Source: Shewanella japonica
GTDB taxonomy: Bacteria > Pseudomonadota > Gammaproteobacteria > Enterobacterales > Shewanellaceae
Assembly (NCBI RefSeq): GCF_002075795.1
Contig: NZ_CP020472.1
Span: forward strand, 2,277,001 to 2,341,000
Direction of reading: 5' to 3'
DNA length: 64,000 bases
The position numbers and the translations under genes are program-made. Positions 47,171 through 55,726 of this stretch are shown in pieces. The notes beneath the pieces were generated by a model. That model saw only the letters and a program-made list of their open reading frames with translations, searched no databases and was not told where the DNA came from. Within the stretch, counting starts at the first letter, position 1. Each line of letters begins with the position of its first letter.

Positions 47171-48331
47171 ATGAAAATTATTGAAATAAAAAGTCACGTA
47201 CTGCAATACGATCTTGAAGAAGAATTGGGTTATTCACAGCAATATTACGCTCAAAGAACAACCCACCTTGTTGAGGTTATAACAGATGCTGGGATTACAG
47301 GTTGGGGTGAATGTTTTGGTGGCGGCGGGATCGCTTTTGCAAACAAAACCATAGTCGAGAAAGTTATCCAACCAATGATCTTGGGGATGGATCCATTAGA
47401 CAGAGAAGTGATTTGGCACAAAGTCTATAACTTGATGCGAGATCATGGTCAGAAAGGGATGCCAATCCAATCCTTATCAGGTGTCGATATTGCCTTGTGG
47501 GACATTGCAGGAAAATTCCACAATCAACCCGTTTATAAGCTACTTGGCGGTGCGTTTAGAGAACGTATCCCTGCTTATGGTTATGGGATGATGTTACAGC
47601 GCTACGATGATCTGGAAGCTCGATTTACTGATGAAAGTGCAAGAATAAAAGCGATGGGCTTTAACGCAACCAAGATGAAAATTGGATTAAGCCCTGAGCG
47701 CGATATTAAATTAGTCGAAGCGGTACGAAAAGGCATTGGCGATGACATGCGTTTAATGGTTGATGCTAATCATGCTTACACCGCAAGAGAAGCGATTCCA
47801 CTAGGACGTGAGTTACAAAACCTCGGCGTTTATTGGTTTGAAGAACCTGTGGCACCAGAAGATAAACAAGGGTATCGCGATTTATGTGAAGCCTTAGATA
47901 TGACTATTGCTGGTGGCGAAGCTGAGTTTACTCGTTGGGGCTTTAGAGATCTCATTGAAAATCGCTGCGTAGACTTATTACAGCCAGAAGTCTGTGCACT
48001 CGGTGGCATTACTGAGTATCAAAAAGTGCTCGCAATGGCGCACGCACATTTTATTCCAGTGATTAACCATGTTTGGGGCTCTGCCATTGCGGTAGGCACA
48101 AACTTACACCTTTTGGCTGCATTACCTGATTTGCCAGGTGCTGCCCATCCAGTTCAACCTATGCTCGAATATGACACAACGCCAAATAGATTTCGTGAAG
48201 ACTTGTTAAAAGAGCCATTAAACATTCTTAAACAAGTTAAAGAAAATCAAGGAAGTGTTGCTTTACCTCAAGGTCCAGGGATCGGAGTCGAGCCAGATCC
48301 TGACTTTATTAAGCATTACGAAGTCTCTTAA
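47171..48331 (+). CDS. dauB: Enolase-superfamily cycloisomerase, candidate 3,6-anhydro-D-galactonate cycloisomerase
   Basis: 386 residues of the mandelate-racemase group. Active-site residues: K168-x-K170 (ATKMKIG), metal ligands D198 (VDANHAY), E224 (FEEPVAPED) and E250 (GGEAEF), and H300 in NHVWGS. The KxK pair and the HVWG motif separate it from the DgoD-like protein at 39510 and bring it near galactarolactone-cycloisomerase-type members. In this operon it would open 3,6-anhydro-D-galactonate to 2-keto-3-deoxy-D-galactonate. It follows the ALDH gene by 22 bp. Function is inferred from context. Confidence 0.75.
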   Translation: MKIIEIKSHVLQYDLEEELGYSQQYYAQRTTHLVEVITDAGITGWGECFGGGGIAFANKTIVEKVIQPMILGMDPLDREVIWHKVYNLMRDHGQKGMPIQSLSGVDIALWDIAGKFHNQPVYKLLGGAFRERIPAYGYGMMLQRYDDLEARFTDESARIKAMGFNATKMKIGLSPERDIKLVEAVRKGIGDDMRLMVDANHAYTAREAIPLGRELQNLGVYWFEEPVAPEDKQGYRDLCEALDMTIAGGEAEFTRWGFRDLIENRCVDLLQPEVCALGGITEYQKVLAMAHAHFIPVINHVWGSAIAVGTNLHLLAALPDLPGAAHPVQPMLEYDTTPNRFREDLLKEPLNILKQVKENQGSVALPQGPGIGVEPDPDFIKHYEVS

Positions 48332-48352
48332 TAGCATATCGAGAACATTCTC

Positions 48353-49387
48353 ATGATAGAAAAATCATCATCTCAACCTGCATTAATCGCGGTTGACTGG
48401 GGAAGTAGTAACTTTAGATCCTTCTTATTGGATCAACGGGGTCAAATATTATCTGAAGTAAGCGCAGCAAAAGGCATGCTTAATTTAGACAAAGAGCAAT
48501 TCGAATCAACCTTATTACAACAGATAAGTCCTTGGATAAATGATCAAGGCAAAAATGAAAACAGTTCAAATACCAAAAAACGCTTGCCAATACTGATGGC
48601 CGGAATGGTTGGCAGTGCGCAAGGCTGGAGTGATGCAGGTTATATCAGCTGTCCAGCGGATGCCATGCAAGCGGCTGAACAGTTACATAAAGTGAATAAT
48701 CAAGCGCAACTTAATATTCACATTGTGCCAGGAGTAAAGTGCCAAACGAGTAATTTACAACCCGATGTCATGCGCGGTGAAGAAGTACAGGTATTTGGCG
48801 CAGTGGCTTTATTGGAGCAAGAGTTAGGCTTATTAAATAACGCACAACTTGAAAAACTCGTGTTTTGTTTACCTGGTACACACTCAAAGTGGATCAAAAT
48901 GGCAAAAAGTGATGCGGGTGACGCAGTAATTGATGATTTATCTACGCATATGACTGGTGAGGTTTATAACCTGATTGTTGAACATAGCATTTTAGGTAAA
49001 GGTCTATCCAACACCAATAACGAAATGGCTTTTGATATTGCGAGCTTCTTGCAAGGCGTTCATACCAGTCAACGCGAAGGTGGATTATTACATCATTTAT
49101 TTAGCGCCAGAACATTAAGGTTAGAACAGCGCTTAACTGAATCAGATGTCACAAGTTATATTTCTGGTGTACTCATTGGGGCAGAACTCAATGCAGTACT
49201 GACATCATCGCCTAATCTTGAACATATTTATCTTATTGGTGGTTCACAACTTAATTATTTATACAGCGAAGCATTAAAAGAATTGGGGTATTTATCAACG
49301 ACGGTTAGTAGTTCGAAAGCGTCTGCCGTTGGCATGTTAAATATCGCAAAACAAGCAAAACTTGTAACATCAAAGGACAATGGATAA
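48353..49387 (+). CDS. dgoK: 2-keto-3-deoxygalactonate kinase
   Basis: 344 residues of the DgoK family. The N-terminal phosphate motif is VDWGSSNFRS (residues about 14-23); LMAGMVGSAQGW, CLPGTHSKW and YLIGGSQL follow in the family order. It phosphorylates 2-keto-3-deoxy-D-galactonate (KDGal). Its stop overlaps the aldolase start as TAATG. It is the point where the galactose branch and the anhydrogalactose branch of this locus would meet (dauC in carrageenan-locus naming). Confidence 0.9.
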   Translation: MIEKSSSQPALIAVDWGSSNFRSFLLDQRGQILSEVSAAKGMLNLDKEQFESTLLQQISPWINDQGKNENSSNTKKRLPILMAGMVGSAQGWSDAGYISCPADAMQAAEQLHKVNNQAQLNIHIVPGVKCQTSNLQPDVMRGEEVQVFGAVALLEQELGLLNNAQLEKLVFCLPGTHSKWIKMAKSDAGDAVIDDLSTHMTGEVYNLIVEHSILGKGLSNTNNEMAFDIASFLQGVHTSQREGGLLHHLFSARTLRLEQRLTESDVTSYISGVLIGAELNAVLTSSPNLEHIYLIGGSQLNYLYSEALKELGYLSTTVSSSKASAVGMLNIAKQAKLVTSKDNG

Positions 49388-50025
49388 TGACTATTTCATT
49401 AACAGATGCATTAAAAGAATTACCTTTAGTGGCAATTTTACGTGGCGTGACTCCTGAAGAAGTGATCGCTATAGCTGATGTACTTGTAGCAGCAGGATAT
49501 CGTGTAATTGAAGTGCCACTGAATTCTCCTAATCCTTATGAAAGCATCAAACGCTTAAGTGAAAAGTATGGTGAATCTGTTGTAATAGGTGCAGGGACGG
49601 TAGTATCGAAGGAGCAGGTTGATTTAGTCAAAGAGGCGGGTGGGAGAATTATTATATCGCCTCATGCAGATATCGACATTATTCAATACAGTAAAAAGCT
49701 GTCTTTATATAGCGTTCCAGGTTTTTTAAACCCGACTGAAGCTTACGCCGCAATTAATGCAGGTGCAGATTCATTAAAGTTATTTCCTGCTGATACAGTT
49801 GGTCCTAAAGGATTAAAAGCGATGTCAGTTGTGCTACCAAAAGAGATGCCGATTTTACCAGTAGGTGGCGTATCCCCAAGTACAATGAAAGCGTTTTTAG
49901 ATGCTGGAGCCAGTGGTTTTGGTTTAGGTAGCGGGTTATACAAAGCGGGCATGTCAGCTGAGCAAACGAAGCAAAATGCATTGTCTTATGTTGAGGGGTT
50001 TCAAGCCGCCGTTAACATTCATTAA
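49387..50025 (+). CDS. dgoA: 2-keto-3-deoxy-6-phosphogalactonate aldolase
   Basis: 212 residues, class I aldolase of the KDPG/KDPGal group. Schiff-base K131 in SLKLFPADT, catalytic Glu in VIEVPLNSP, and the phosphate site PVGGVSP with GFGLGSGLYK. The NSPNPYES and ISPH segments are typical of DgoA rather than Eda. It would split KDPGal to pyruvate and glyceraldehyde 3-phosphate (dauD in carrageenan-locus naming). AAAGGA precedes the start. It is the last gene of the operon, with a terminator at 50097. Confidence 0.92.
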   Translation: MTISLTDALKELPLVAILRGVTPEEVIAIADVLVAAGYRVIEVPLNSPNPYESIKRLSEKYGESVVIGAGTVVSKEQVDLVKEAGGRIIISPHADIDIIQYSKKLSLYSVPGFLNPTEAYAAINAGADSLKLFPADTVGPKGLKAMSVVLPKEMPILPVGGVSPSTMKAFLDAGASGFGLGSGLYKAGMSAEQTKQNALSYVEGFQAAVNIH

Positions 50026-50096
50026 GTAATAAATTGCTAAATTAATTACCTTTTTATTTTACCTTGTTAGTTGCCTATTTCACTTCTGTATCTTTA

Positions 50097-50121
50097 GCAG
50101 CCGTAAGGCTGCATTTTTTTT
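50097..50121 (+). terminator. Rho-independent terminator after dgoA
   Basis: 6-bp GC-rich arms GCAGCC and GGCTGC around GTAA, followed by A and a long T-run. Confidence 0.92.
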
Positions 50122-50225
50122 AGTTTTTTATGCTACTTAACCGCTATTAATTTTTATGACCTATAACAAATGGCTAAAAATATAGAATAAAGACCAAGGT
50201 GTTGATTGTTTTCAATTGACACTGT

Positions 50226-50240
50226 AAACATACTATGTTT
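50226..50240 (+). promoter_or_regulatory. Local-regulon operator, site 7 (first GntR gene)
   Basis: Arms AAACAT and ATGTTT around ACT. The centre differs from the CAT of the other six. It ends only 11 bp before the ATG, covering the ribosome-binding region, which suggests autoregulation. Confidence 0.75.
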
Positions 50241-50251
50241 CTATAGGACTT

Positions 50252-50989
50252 ATGAGTGAATTAATATATTACGATTTAAAATGCACCCAAGGAATGTCTC
50301 CAAGTCTATCGGTGCAAGTCGCGAAAGAGCTTGGTCGCAGAATTGTGTCAGGCGCTTTTGAAGCCCATAGTCTAATTGATGATGAAAATGCATTAGCTGC
50401 CCGTTATCAAGTTAGCCGAGTTGTTGTTCGTGACGCAGTTAAAATCCTCGTAAGTAAAGGACTGTTAGAAGTTCGACGTGGAATTGGTACTCGTGTCCAA
50501 TCTAGAGATAAATGGAATATGCTGGATGACGATATTCTTGCATGGCATTTATCTGCGCCACCAAATCTTAGCTTTTTAAAACAATTGATGGATGTGCGAT
50601 TAGCTTTTGAGCCTAAAGCGGCTAGGTGGGCTGCTGAGCGTGCTACTGCAGAAGATTTAGCCGACATCGAATCAGCTGTTGAGAGAATGGCTCAAGCTAA
50701 TAATACCGCAGAAGATTTTATCATTGCCGATTCACTGTTTCATAAGTCAGTGATGAAAGCCGCCAACAATGGCTTTTTAGCGTCAATGGAAGGAGTGATT
50801 TACTCTGCGTTATTAGTGAGTATTAAAGTCACGAATAAAGACCCTCGTGAAAATGGGGCGTCGGTGCCTTTTCATCGAGAAGTTTATGAAGCTATTGCAG
50901 CTAAAGATGGTGATAAAGCAGAAAAGCTCACTGAAAAATTGCTGAATGATGCCAGTATTCGACTTTCTTTGACTCAAAACAGCAATTAA
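50252..50989 (+). CDS. GntR/FadR-family regulator with FCD domain (1)
   Basis: 245 residues. N-terminal winged helix (about 20-90): LAARYQVSRVVVRDAVKILV then GLLEVRRGIGTRV. The C-terminal FCD domain (about 100-240) keeps the metal-site pattern with Asp and His in DSLFHKS and His in PFHREVYEAI. Nearest functional relatives are DgoR/LldR-type repressors of sugar-acid catabolism. Operator site 7 overlaps its leader, so it probably represses itself and the six other sites until a pathway intermediate such as KDGal binds; this is inference. A paralogue follows 75 bp downstream. Confidence 0.88.
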   Translation: MSELIYYDLKCTQGMSPSLSVQVAKELGRRIVSGAFEAHSLIDDENALAARYQVSRVVVRDAVKILVSKGLLEVRRGIGTRVQSRDKWNMLDDDILAWHLSAPPNLSFLKQLMDVRLAFEPKAARWAAERATAEDLADIESAVERMAQANNTAEDFIIADSLFHKSVMKAANNGFLASMEGVIYSALLVSIKVTNKDPRENGASVPFHREVYEAIAAKDGDKAEKLTEKLLNDASIRLSLTQNSN

Positions 50990-51064
50990 TCGTCTCTGGC
51001 GGTTGTCTATTGTCCTAAAATCAGATAAATAGTATGTAGTTATTTTTATGGACAATATAATTAC

Positions 51065-51796
51065 ATGAGTGAATTAACATACTACGATTTAAGACGAACA
51101 AATTCGATGTCACCGAGTTTACCTGTTCAAGTGGCGAAAGAACTGGGTCGTAGAATTGTTGCCGGCACCTATACTCCTGGGACGTTAATTGATGACGAAA
51201 ACAAGCTAGCTGAGCGCTTCAAAGTTAGCCGTGTTGTAGTGCGTGATGCCGTTAAAATTCTAGTAGGTAAAGGCTTATTAGATGTTCGCCGTGGTATTGG
51301 TACGAAAGTTAAAGCGAGAAATCATTGGGCTTTACTTGACGATGACGTACTGGCTTGGCACCTTTCAGCACCACTAAATCCAGAGTTCCTAACTCAGTTG
51401 ATGGAGTTTCGACTTGCATTTGAGCCCAAAGCTGCATCGCTAGCGGCCATGAATGCGACCGATGAAGATATTCAAGCAATAGCCGCCGCCCTTGAAGAGA
51501 TGGCTTCTTCAACCAATGATGTTGATCGCTTTGTCGTTGCCGATGCCCACTATCATGGCGCAATTCTACGCGCATCTCACAATGAATTATTTATTTCTAT
51601 GGAGTGTGTGATTTTTTCATCACTTTTGGTCAGTATTCGAGTCACCAACCAATATGATGCAGAAAATAAAAGCTCAATTCCATTTCACCAAGAAGTCTTT
51701 GATGCCATTAAAGACCGTAATGGTGAGTTAGCGCAATCGTTAACTGAAACACTATTAAGTGATGCTAAAGCACGACTGACGCAGTTAATGAAGTAA
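51065..51796 (+). CDS. GntR/FadR-family regulator with FCD domain (2)
   Basis: 243 residues, clear tandem duplicate of the preceding gene: both begin MSEL-YYDL, share the recognition segment KVSRVVVRDAVKILVGKGLL / VSRVVVRDAVKILVSKGLL and the WHLSAP linker, and diverge in the FCD ligand pocket. The FCD metal-site His are retained (DAHYHGA, PFHQEVFDAI). Near-identical recognition helices imply both bind the same operator, while different pockets suggest different inducers. No own operator is visible, so it is probably cotranscribed with the first copy. A terminator follows at 51836. Confidence 0.88.
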   Translation: MSELTYYDLRRTNSMSPSLPVQVAKELGRRIVAGTYTPGTLIDDENKLAERFKVSRVVVRDAVKILVGKGLLDVRRGIGTKVKARNHWALLDDDVLAWHLSAPLNPEFLTQLMEFRLAFEPKAASLAAMNATDEDIQAIAAALEEMASSTNDVDRFVVADAHYHGAILRASHNELFISMECVIFSSLLVSIRVTNQYDAENKSSIPFHQEVFDAIKDRNGELAQSLTETLLSDAKARLTQLMK

Positions 51797-51835
51797 GTTT
51801 CTCTTACTCGCAATCATTGTTAAGTTGTAAAACAT

Positions 51836-51862
51836 AAGCCCAACAATAGTTGGGCTTTTTTT
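51836..51862 (+). terminator. Rho-independent terminator after the GntR pair
   Basis: 9-bp arms AAGCCCAAC and GTTGGGCTT around AATA, followed by a T-run. Confidence 0.93.
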
Positions 51863-51902
51863 GTGCTGACTAAAAACTTAGTGAATATATTTACATTGTT
51901 TA

Positions 51903-51923
51903 TCTAAACATCATATGTTTAAA
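51903..51923 (+). promoter_or_regulatory. Local-regulon operator, site 6 (MhpD-like gene)
   Basis: Arms TCTAAACAT and ATGTTTAAA around CAT, one mismatch from the perfect 21-base sites. It ends 75 bp before the GTG start. Confidence 0.85.
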
Positions 51924-51998
51924 TTTGTTTAATAAGGAATCGAAGCAACGTGTTGCTCAATCAGTTAAAAATCAATTGATGTTATTAAAGGAATTATT

Positions 51999-52829
51999 GT
52001 GAGCGGGTTTAATCAAACAAAGCAGGGCGATGTGCAAGAACATCAATATTTGCACATGAACGAGGACAAACAAAAATACAGTCAATCTCAATTAGATGCC
52101 GCAACGCATTTATTAAAGCAGCGACAACAAGCTATACCTGTTTCGGATTTACGAAACAATGCGCCTAAGACACTTGATGATGCGTTTGCTATTCAACAAA
52201 TCATGATGGCTCAAACCTCCAGTGAGCATATTGGGTGGAAATGCTTAATTCCACAACAAAACGGGAATGTGATCGTTGCGCCATTATTATCCCAATTAGC
52301 CGCAGAGCAGCAAGATTGTTCAATAAAATCAATAAAAGGTTATGCCCTAATCGAACCTGAAATTGCATTTGTATTAGCAAATGATTTATCTGCAGGTCAA
52401 ACATACAGTAATGCTGAAATCGATGATGCAGTAGGGGAAACACGCTTAGCATTAGAATTAATTGAACCACGATTTTCTAAAGACTACGATGCCAATCATT
52501 TTGAACGCTTAGCTGATGGCTTAAGTAATCAAGGCTTGTATTTAGGCCCAGTTATTGACAAACCTATTGCTTATAAAGCTGCAAAAATTGACATTAATAT
52601 TAGCCAAGAAAAAACTGAGCAAGTCTTTGCAGGTGTTCATCCATGTGAGTTACCTCAGAACCCACTCTATTGGCTTGTTTATCACTTAACAGCAAGAGGA
52701 ATATCATTGAGAGCAGGGCAAGTTATTATTACAGGTTCCTATTGTGGTGTTGTAAAGGTAGCGATGAATAGCCCTGTTAACATTAATTACCAAGGGATAG
52801 GCCAATTTTCAGTGAATTTTACTGGCTAA
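51999..52829 (+). CDS. MhpD-like 2-keto-4-pentenoate hydratase/decarboxylase family protein
   Basis: 276 residues, GTG start with AAAGGAA upstream. The FAH-fold metal site is visible in ALIEPEIAFVL (E-x-E) and LALELIEPRF; HPCELPQNPLYWLVYHL and ITGSYCGVVKV match the MhpD/DmpE branch. These enzymes hydrate or decarboxylate 2-keto-acids such as 2-hydroxypentadienoate. No aromatic-ring pathway is encoded nearby. Operator site 6 places it in the galactan regulon, so a 2-keto-acid from sugar breakdown is the more likely substrate. The first 25 residues are polar and poorly conserved in appearance. Confidence 0.75.
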   Translation: MSGFNQTKQGDVQEHQYLHMNEDKQKYSQSQLDAATHLLKQRQQAIPVSDLRNNAPKTLDDAFAIQQIMMAQTSSEHIGWKCLIPQQNGNVIVAPLLSQLAAEQQDCSIKSIKGYALIEPEIAFVLANDLSAGQTYSNAEIDDAVGETRLALELIEPRFSKDYDANHFERLADGLSNQGLYLGPVIDKPIAYKAAKIDINISQEKTEQVFAGVHPCELPQNPLYWLVYHLTARGISLRAGQVIITGSYCGVVKVAMNSPVNINYQGIGQFSVNFTG

Positions 52830-52854
52830 GGCTATGGCGGGAATTTATTAAAAC

Positions 52855-52897
52855 AAACTGAGTTATTCGTCGGTTTTACCATAACTCAGTTTTTTTA
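52855..52897 (+). terminator. Rho-independent terminator after the MhpD-like gene
   Basis: 12-bp arms AAACTGAGTTAT and ATAACTCAGTTT with a 14-nt loop and a T-run. It marks the right end of the regulon. Confidence 0.9.
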
Positions 52898-53065
52898 TGT
52901 CGTCATATTAGTCTAGGTGTTTACTTGAATGAATCTAATTTGATTTCTCTGTCAAAAATTCTTATTTTATTTTCTATTATTGTATAAATTATGTTGACTC
53001 AGTGACATAACGACATTATTTTGCATCTCCATTTTTGACTTACATTACCAACAAGGAAAAAAATC

Positions 53066-54445
53066 ATGACAGAGCCATCAGCGATCAGTTTGATCCCGCC
53101 AGTGGTTGTTTTGATATTAGCAATTGTATTAAGAAGACCTATTTTAGCGTTAGTAATAGGTGCTGTTGTGGGTTTATTAATGCTTGATCCTGTTGAAGCA
53201 TTAAATAATTTTTCGGAAATATCGTTAAGTGTCATGGCTGATGAAACCATTGGTTGGTTAATCTTAGTATGTGGCACGTTTGGTGCGCTAATCGCTTTAC
53301 TCGTTCGAACGGGCGGGGCATTCGCATTTGGAAAAAATGCACTGAAGGTAGCTAAAGGCCCTAAATCATCATTAATGATGACATTTGTTTTAGGTGTTGC
53401 CATTTTTATTGATGACTATCTTAATGCATTAACTGTGGGTGAAACCATGAAGCGAGTGACGGATAAATTTCGTATTTCTCGTGAAATGTTGGCGTATGTT
53501 GTCGATTCTACAGCCGCACCTATTTGTGTTCTCGTCCCTTTATCGGCGTGGGCTGTGTTTTTTGGCGGCTTACTTGTTGATAACGGTATAGCAGAACCTG
53601 GGCAAGCAATCTCAGTTTATATGCAAGCCATTCCATATATGCTTTATGCATGGGTTGCTGTGATTATGGTTCCTTTAGTCATTTTAGGGGTGATGCCGCT
53701 TATTGGTCCGATGAAAAAGGCTGAGTTAAAAGCAAAGCAAGGTATTGGGATACCGGTTGATGAGTCAGCTGATATTCAAACCAGTAATGACTATGCCGTT
53801 AAGGCGATGGAAGATGAATTTAAAACGGCTGATCAACAAGGAAAATTACATAATTTCCTTGTGCCGATTATGATGCTTGTTGGTTTTACCGTATATTTTG
53901 ATATTGATGTGTGGCTTGGTTTGTTAGCGACCATGACAATTACGATCCCTTATTATGCTGTGCAGCGTTTAATGCCTTTTGCTGAAATGATGGAGCAAAT
54001 GATTGATGGCTTTAAAAGTATGTTACCCGCAATTGGGACAGTGATAGCAGCATTTATTTTTAAAGATGTATGCGATAAGTTGCTGTTACCTCAATATGTA
54101 ATTGAGAGCTTAAGTCCCTACATGACAGCACAGTTTTTACCTGCAGTCGTGTTTGTTGCAATGGCATTATTAGCCTTTGCTACGGGGTCAAGCTGGGGGA
54201 TTTTTGCCGTATCGATTCCCATTGTTATGCCGCTTGCTCAAGCAGTAGGCGCGGACATTCCGTTAGTGATCGGTGCATTACTTTCAGCATCATCCTTTGG
54301 GAGTCAAGCTTGCTTTTACAGTGATTCTACAGTGTTAGCAGCGCAAGGTGCAGGGTGTAACTTAGTCAGCCATGCCATCACTCAGTTGCCATACACTTTG
54401 ATTGCGGCAAGCATCACCGTGATAGGTTTTATTGTGATAGCGTAA
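53066..54445 (+). CDS. NhaC-type Na+/H+ antiporter family protein
   Basis: 459 residues with about 11 membrane helices. Family segments: FIDDYLNALTVGETMKRV (charged helix with paired Asp), DSTAAPICVLVPLSAWAVF, FATGSSWGIFAVSIPI and ASSFGSQACFYSDSTVLAAQ. A soluble loop of about 50 residues lies in the middle. AAGGA precedes the ATG. It lies directly after the regulon but has no operator and is separated by a strong terminator. Relatives can be Na+/H+ or dicarboxylate/amino-acid exchangers, so the solute is open. Confidence 0.82.
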   Translation: MTEPSAISLIPPVVVLILAIVLRRPILALVIGAVVGLLMLDPVEALNNFSEISLSVMADETIGWLILVCGTFGALIALLVRTGGAFAFGKNALKVAKGPKSSLMMTFVLGVAIFIDDYLNALTVGETMKRVTDKFRISREMLAYVVDSTAAPICVLVPLSAWAVFFGGLLVDNGIAEPGQAISVYMQAIPYMLYAWVAVIMVPLVILGVMPLIGPMKKAELKAKQGIGIPVDESADIQTSNDYAVKAMEDEFKTADQQGKLHNFLVPIMMLVGFTVYFDIDVWLGLLATMTITIPYYAVQRLMPFAEMMEQMIDGFKSMLPAIGTVIAAFIFKDVCDKLLLPQYVIESLSPYMTAQFLPAVVFVAMALLAFATGSSWGIFAVSIPIVMPLAQAVGADIPLVIGALLSASSFGSQACFYSDSTVLAAQGAGCNLVSHAITQLPYTLIAASITVIGFIVIA

Positions 54446-54495
54446 TTGTGACCACATGAAGTCGACGCGACTTATCTGTTGTGGCTAATGATGTT

Positions 54496-54524
54496 AAAAC
54501 CAGTGCTTGTCACTGGTTTTTTAT
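54496..54524 (+). terminator. Rho-independent terminator after the NhaC-type gene
   Basis: 10-bp arms AAAACCAGTG and CACTGGTTTT around CTTGT, followed by TTATT. Confidence 0.92.
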
Positions 54525-54542
54525 TATCTGGAGTTCAGCCTA

Positions 54543-54974
54543 ATGAATGACAAGAACACTGAAAAGTTTACGGGTTGTAAAATGGCGTTAATTTCAGGCC
54601 GACAGTTGGTTATGTATTTAAGAGATAACCTTGCAACCATTCCTTATCCCAATTGTTGGGACTTTCCAGGTGGTGGGCGTGAGGGGAACGAAACAGCTGA
54701 AGAGTGTGTGCTTCGAGAATTGTATGAAGAGTTTTCACTTGTTTTAACTAAAGCGTGTTTGGTATATAAACAAATCGACATTAATCAAACTGGTAATGGT
54801 AACGCTTATTTTTTTGCAGCTCATATTGATAATGAACAGCTTGATAAGATTAGGTTCGGAAATGAAGGCCAATATTGGAGGCTGATGGATATTCAAGATT
54901 ACCTGAATCACCCACAAGCTATTAACTCTTTACAGCAGCGACTTAAACGATATCTAGCCGAAATAGATTATTGA
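54543..54974 (+). CDS. NUDIX hydrolase
   Basis: About 143 residues. The open frame begins at 54507 inside the preceding terminator; GGAG at 54529-54532 points to the ATG at 54543. The Nudix box spans GGGREGNETAEECVLRELYE plus EF, with RE and the metal-binding EE present but Ser in place of the last conserved Gly. It should hydrolyse a nucleoside diphosphate linked to another moiety; substrate unknown. Monocistronic or with the PaiB-like gene 40 bp downstream. Confidence 0.82.
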   Translation: MNDKNTEKFTGCKMALISGRQLVMYLRDNLATIPYPNCWDFPGGGREGNETAEECVLRELYEEFSLVLTKACLVYKQIDINQTGNGNAYFFAAHIDNEQLDKIRFGNEGQYWRLMDIQDYLNHPQAINSLQQRLKRYLAEIDY

Positions 54975-55014
54975 TGAATACTTAAAATGAAATCAACTAA
55001 AACAAGGATTTGTT

Positions 55015-55632
55015 TTGTATATTCCAAAAAATCTAAGAATTAATGATTTAACATCACTCCATAAGTTTGTTGCTGATTATGGTTTTGCTGTCATCACAAC
55101 TGCGGATCTAACAGCGTCCCATTTACCCTTATTACTTAAACCAGATGAAGGTGAATTGGGCACACTCTATGGCCATATGGCTCGAGCTAATCAGCACTGG
55201 AAGATAGCCGATGGGCAGTCAGTTTTAACTGTTTTTTCAGGCCCACATGGCTATATCTCGCCAACATGGTATGAGAGCAGTCCCGCTGTACCCACATGGA
55301 ATTATGCGGCTGTACATGTAAAAGGGACTGTCACATTGACAGACGATGAAACAACCTTGTCTATACTTAACGACACTATTGCGAAATATGAACCCAGTTT
55401 ACTGAGTAGTGAAACCCATGGTCATGATGGTTTTATACCGCCTGACTATAAATTGAAGCTAGCCAAAGCGATAGTGGGCTTTAAAGTAAAAATCGATTCA
55501 ATTGAAGGCAAAAATAAATTAGGCCAGCATCGTTCTCTGGCCGATCAAAAGGAAGTGCTTGCTGGACTAAGCGAATCAAGTCGATTAGACGATCAGGCGT
55601 TACTGGCATATACCAAACTGCACTACCAATAA
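55015..55632 (+). CDS. PaiB-family FMN-binding protein
   Basis: 205 residues starting at TTG with AAGGA upstream (MYIPKNL is the usual PaiB beginning). Family motifs: HLPLLL, GHMARANQHW, VFSGPHGYISPTWY and VPTWNYAAVHVKG, which form the flavin-binding split barrel, and KAIVGFKVKI near the end. The family is named after a Bacillus regulator but probably acts as a flavin- or haem-binding enzyme. Context gives no specific role. Confidence 0.85.
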   Translation: MYIPKNLRINDLTSLHKFVADYGFAVITTADLTASHLPLLLKPDEGELGTLYGHMARANQHWKIADGQSVLTVFSGPHGYISPTWYESSPAVPTWNYAAVHVKGTVTLTDDETTLSILNDTIAKYEPSLLSSETHGHDGFIPPDYKLKLAKAIVGFKVKIDSIEGKNKLGQHRSLADQKEVLAGLSESSRLDDQALLAYTKLHYQ

Positions 55633-55726
55633 CATGAGTAAGCCGCCCATTTAAAAAATCAACATGAAACACCAGTAATCAGTAGTCTATAAGCACATAC
55701 AGTAAATCGCACAGTAGGGAGCGACA

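Noticed and set aside
52999..53403. 134-codon minus-strand ORF over the start of the NhaC-type gene
   Set aside because: Shadow of a membrane-protein frame; low-complexity Asn/Thr/Ile composition.
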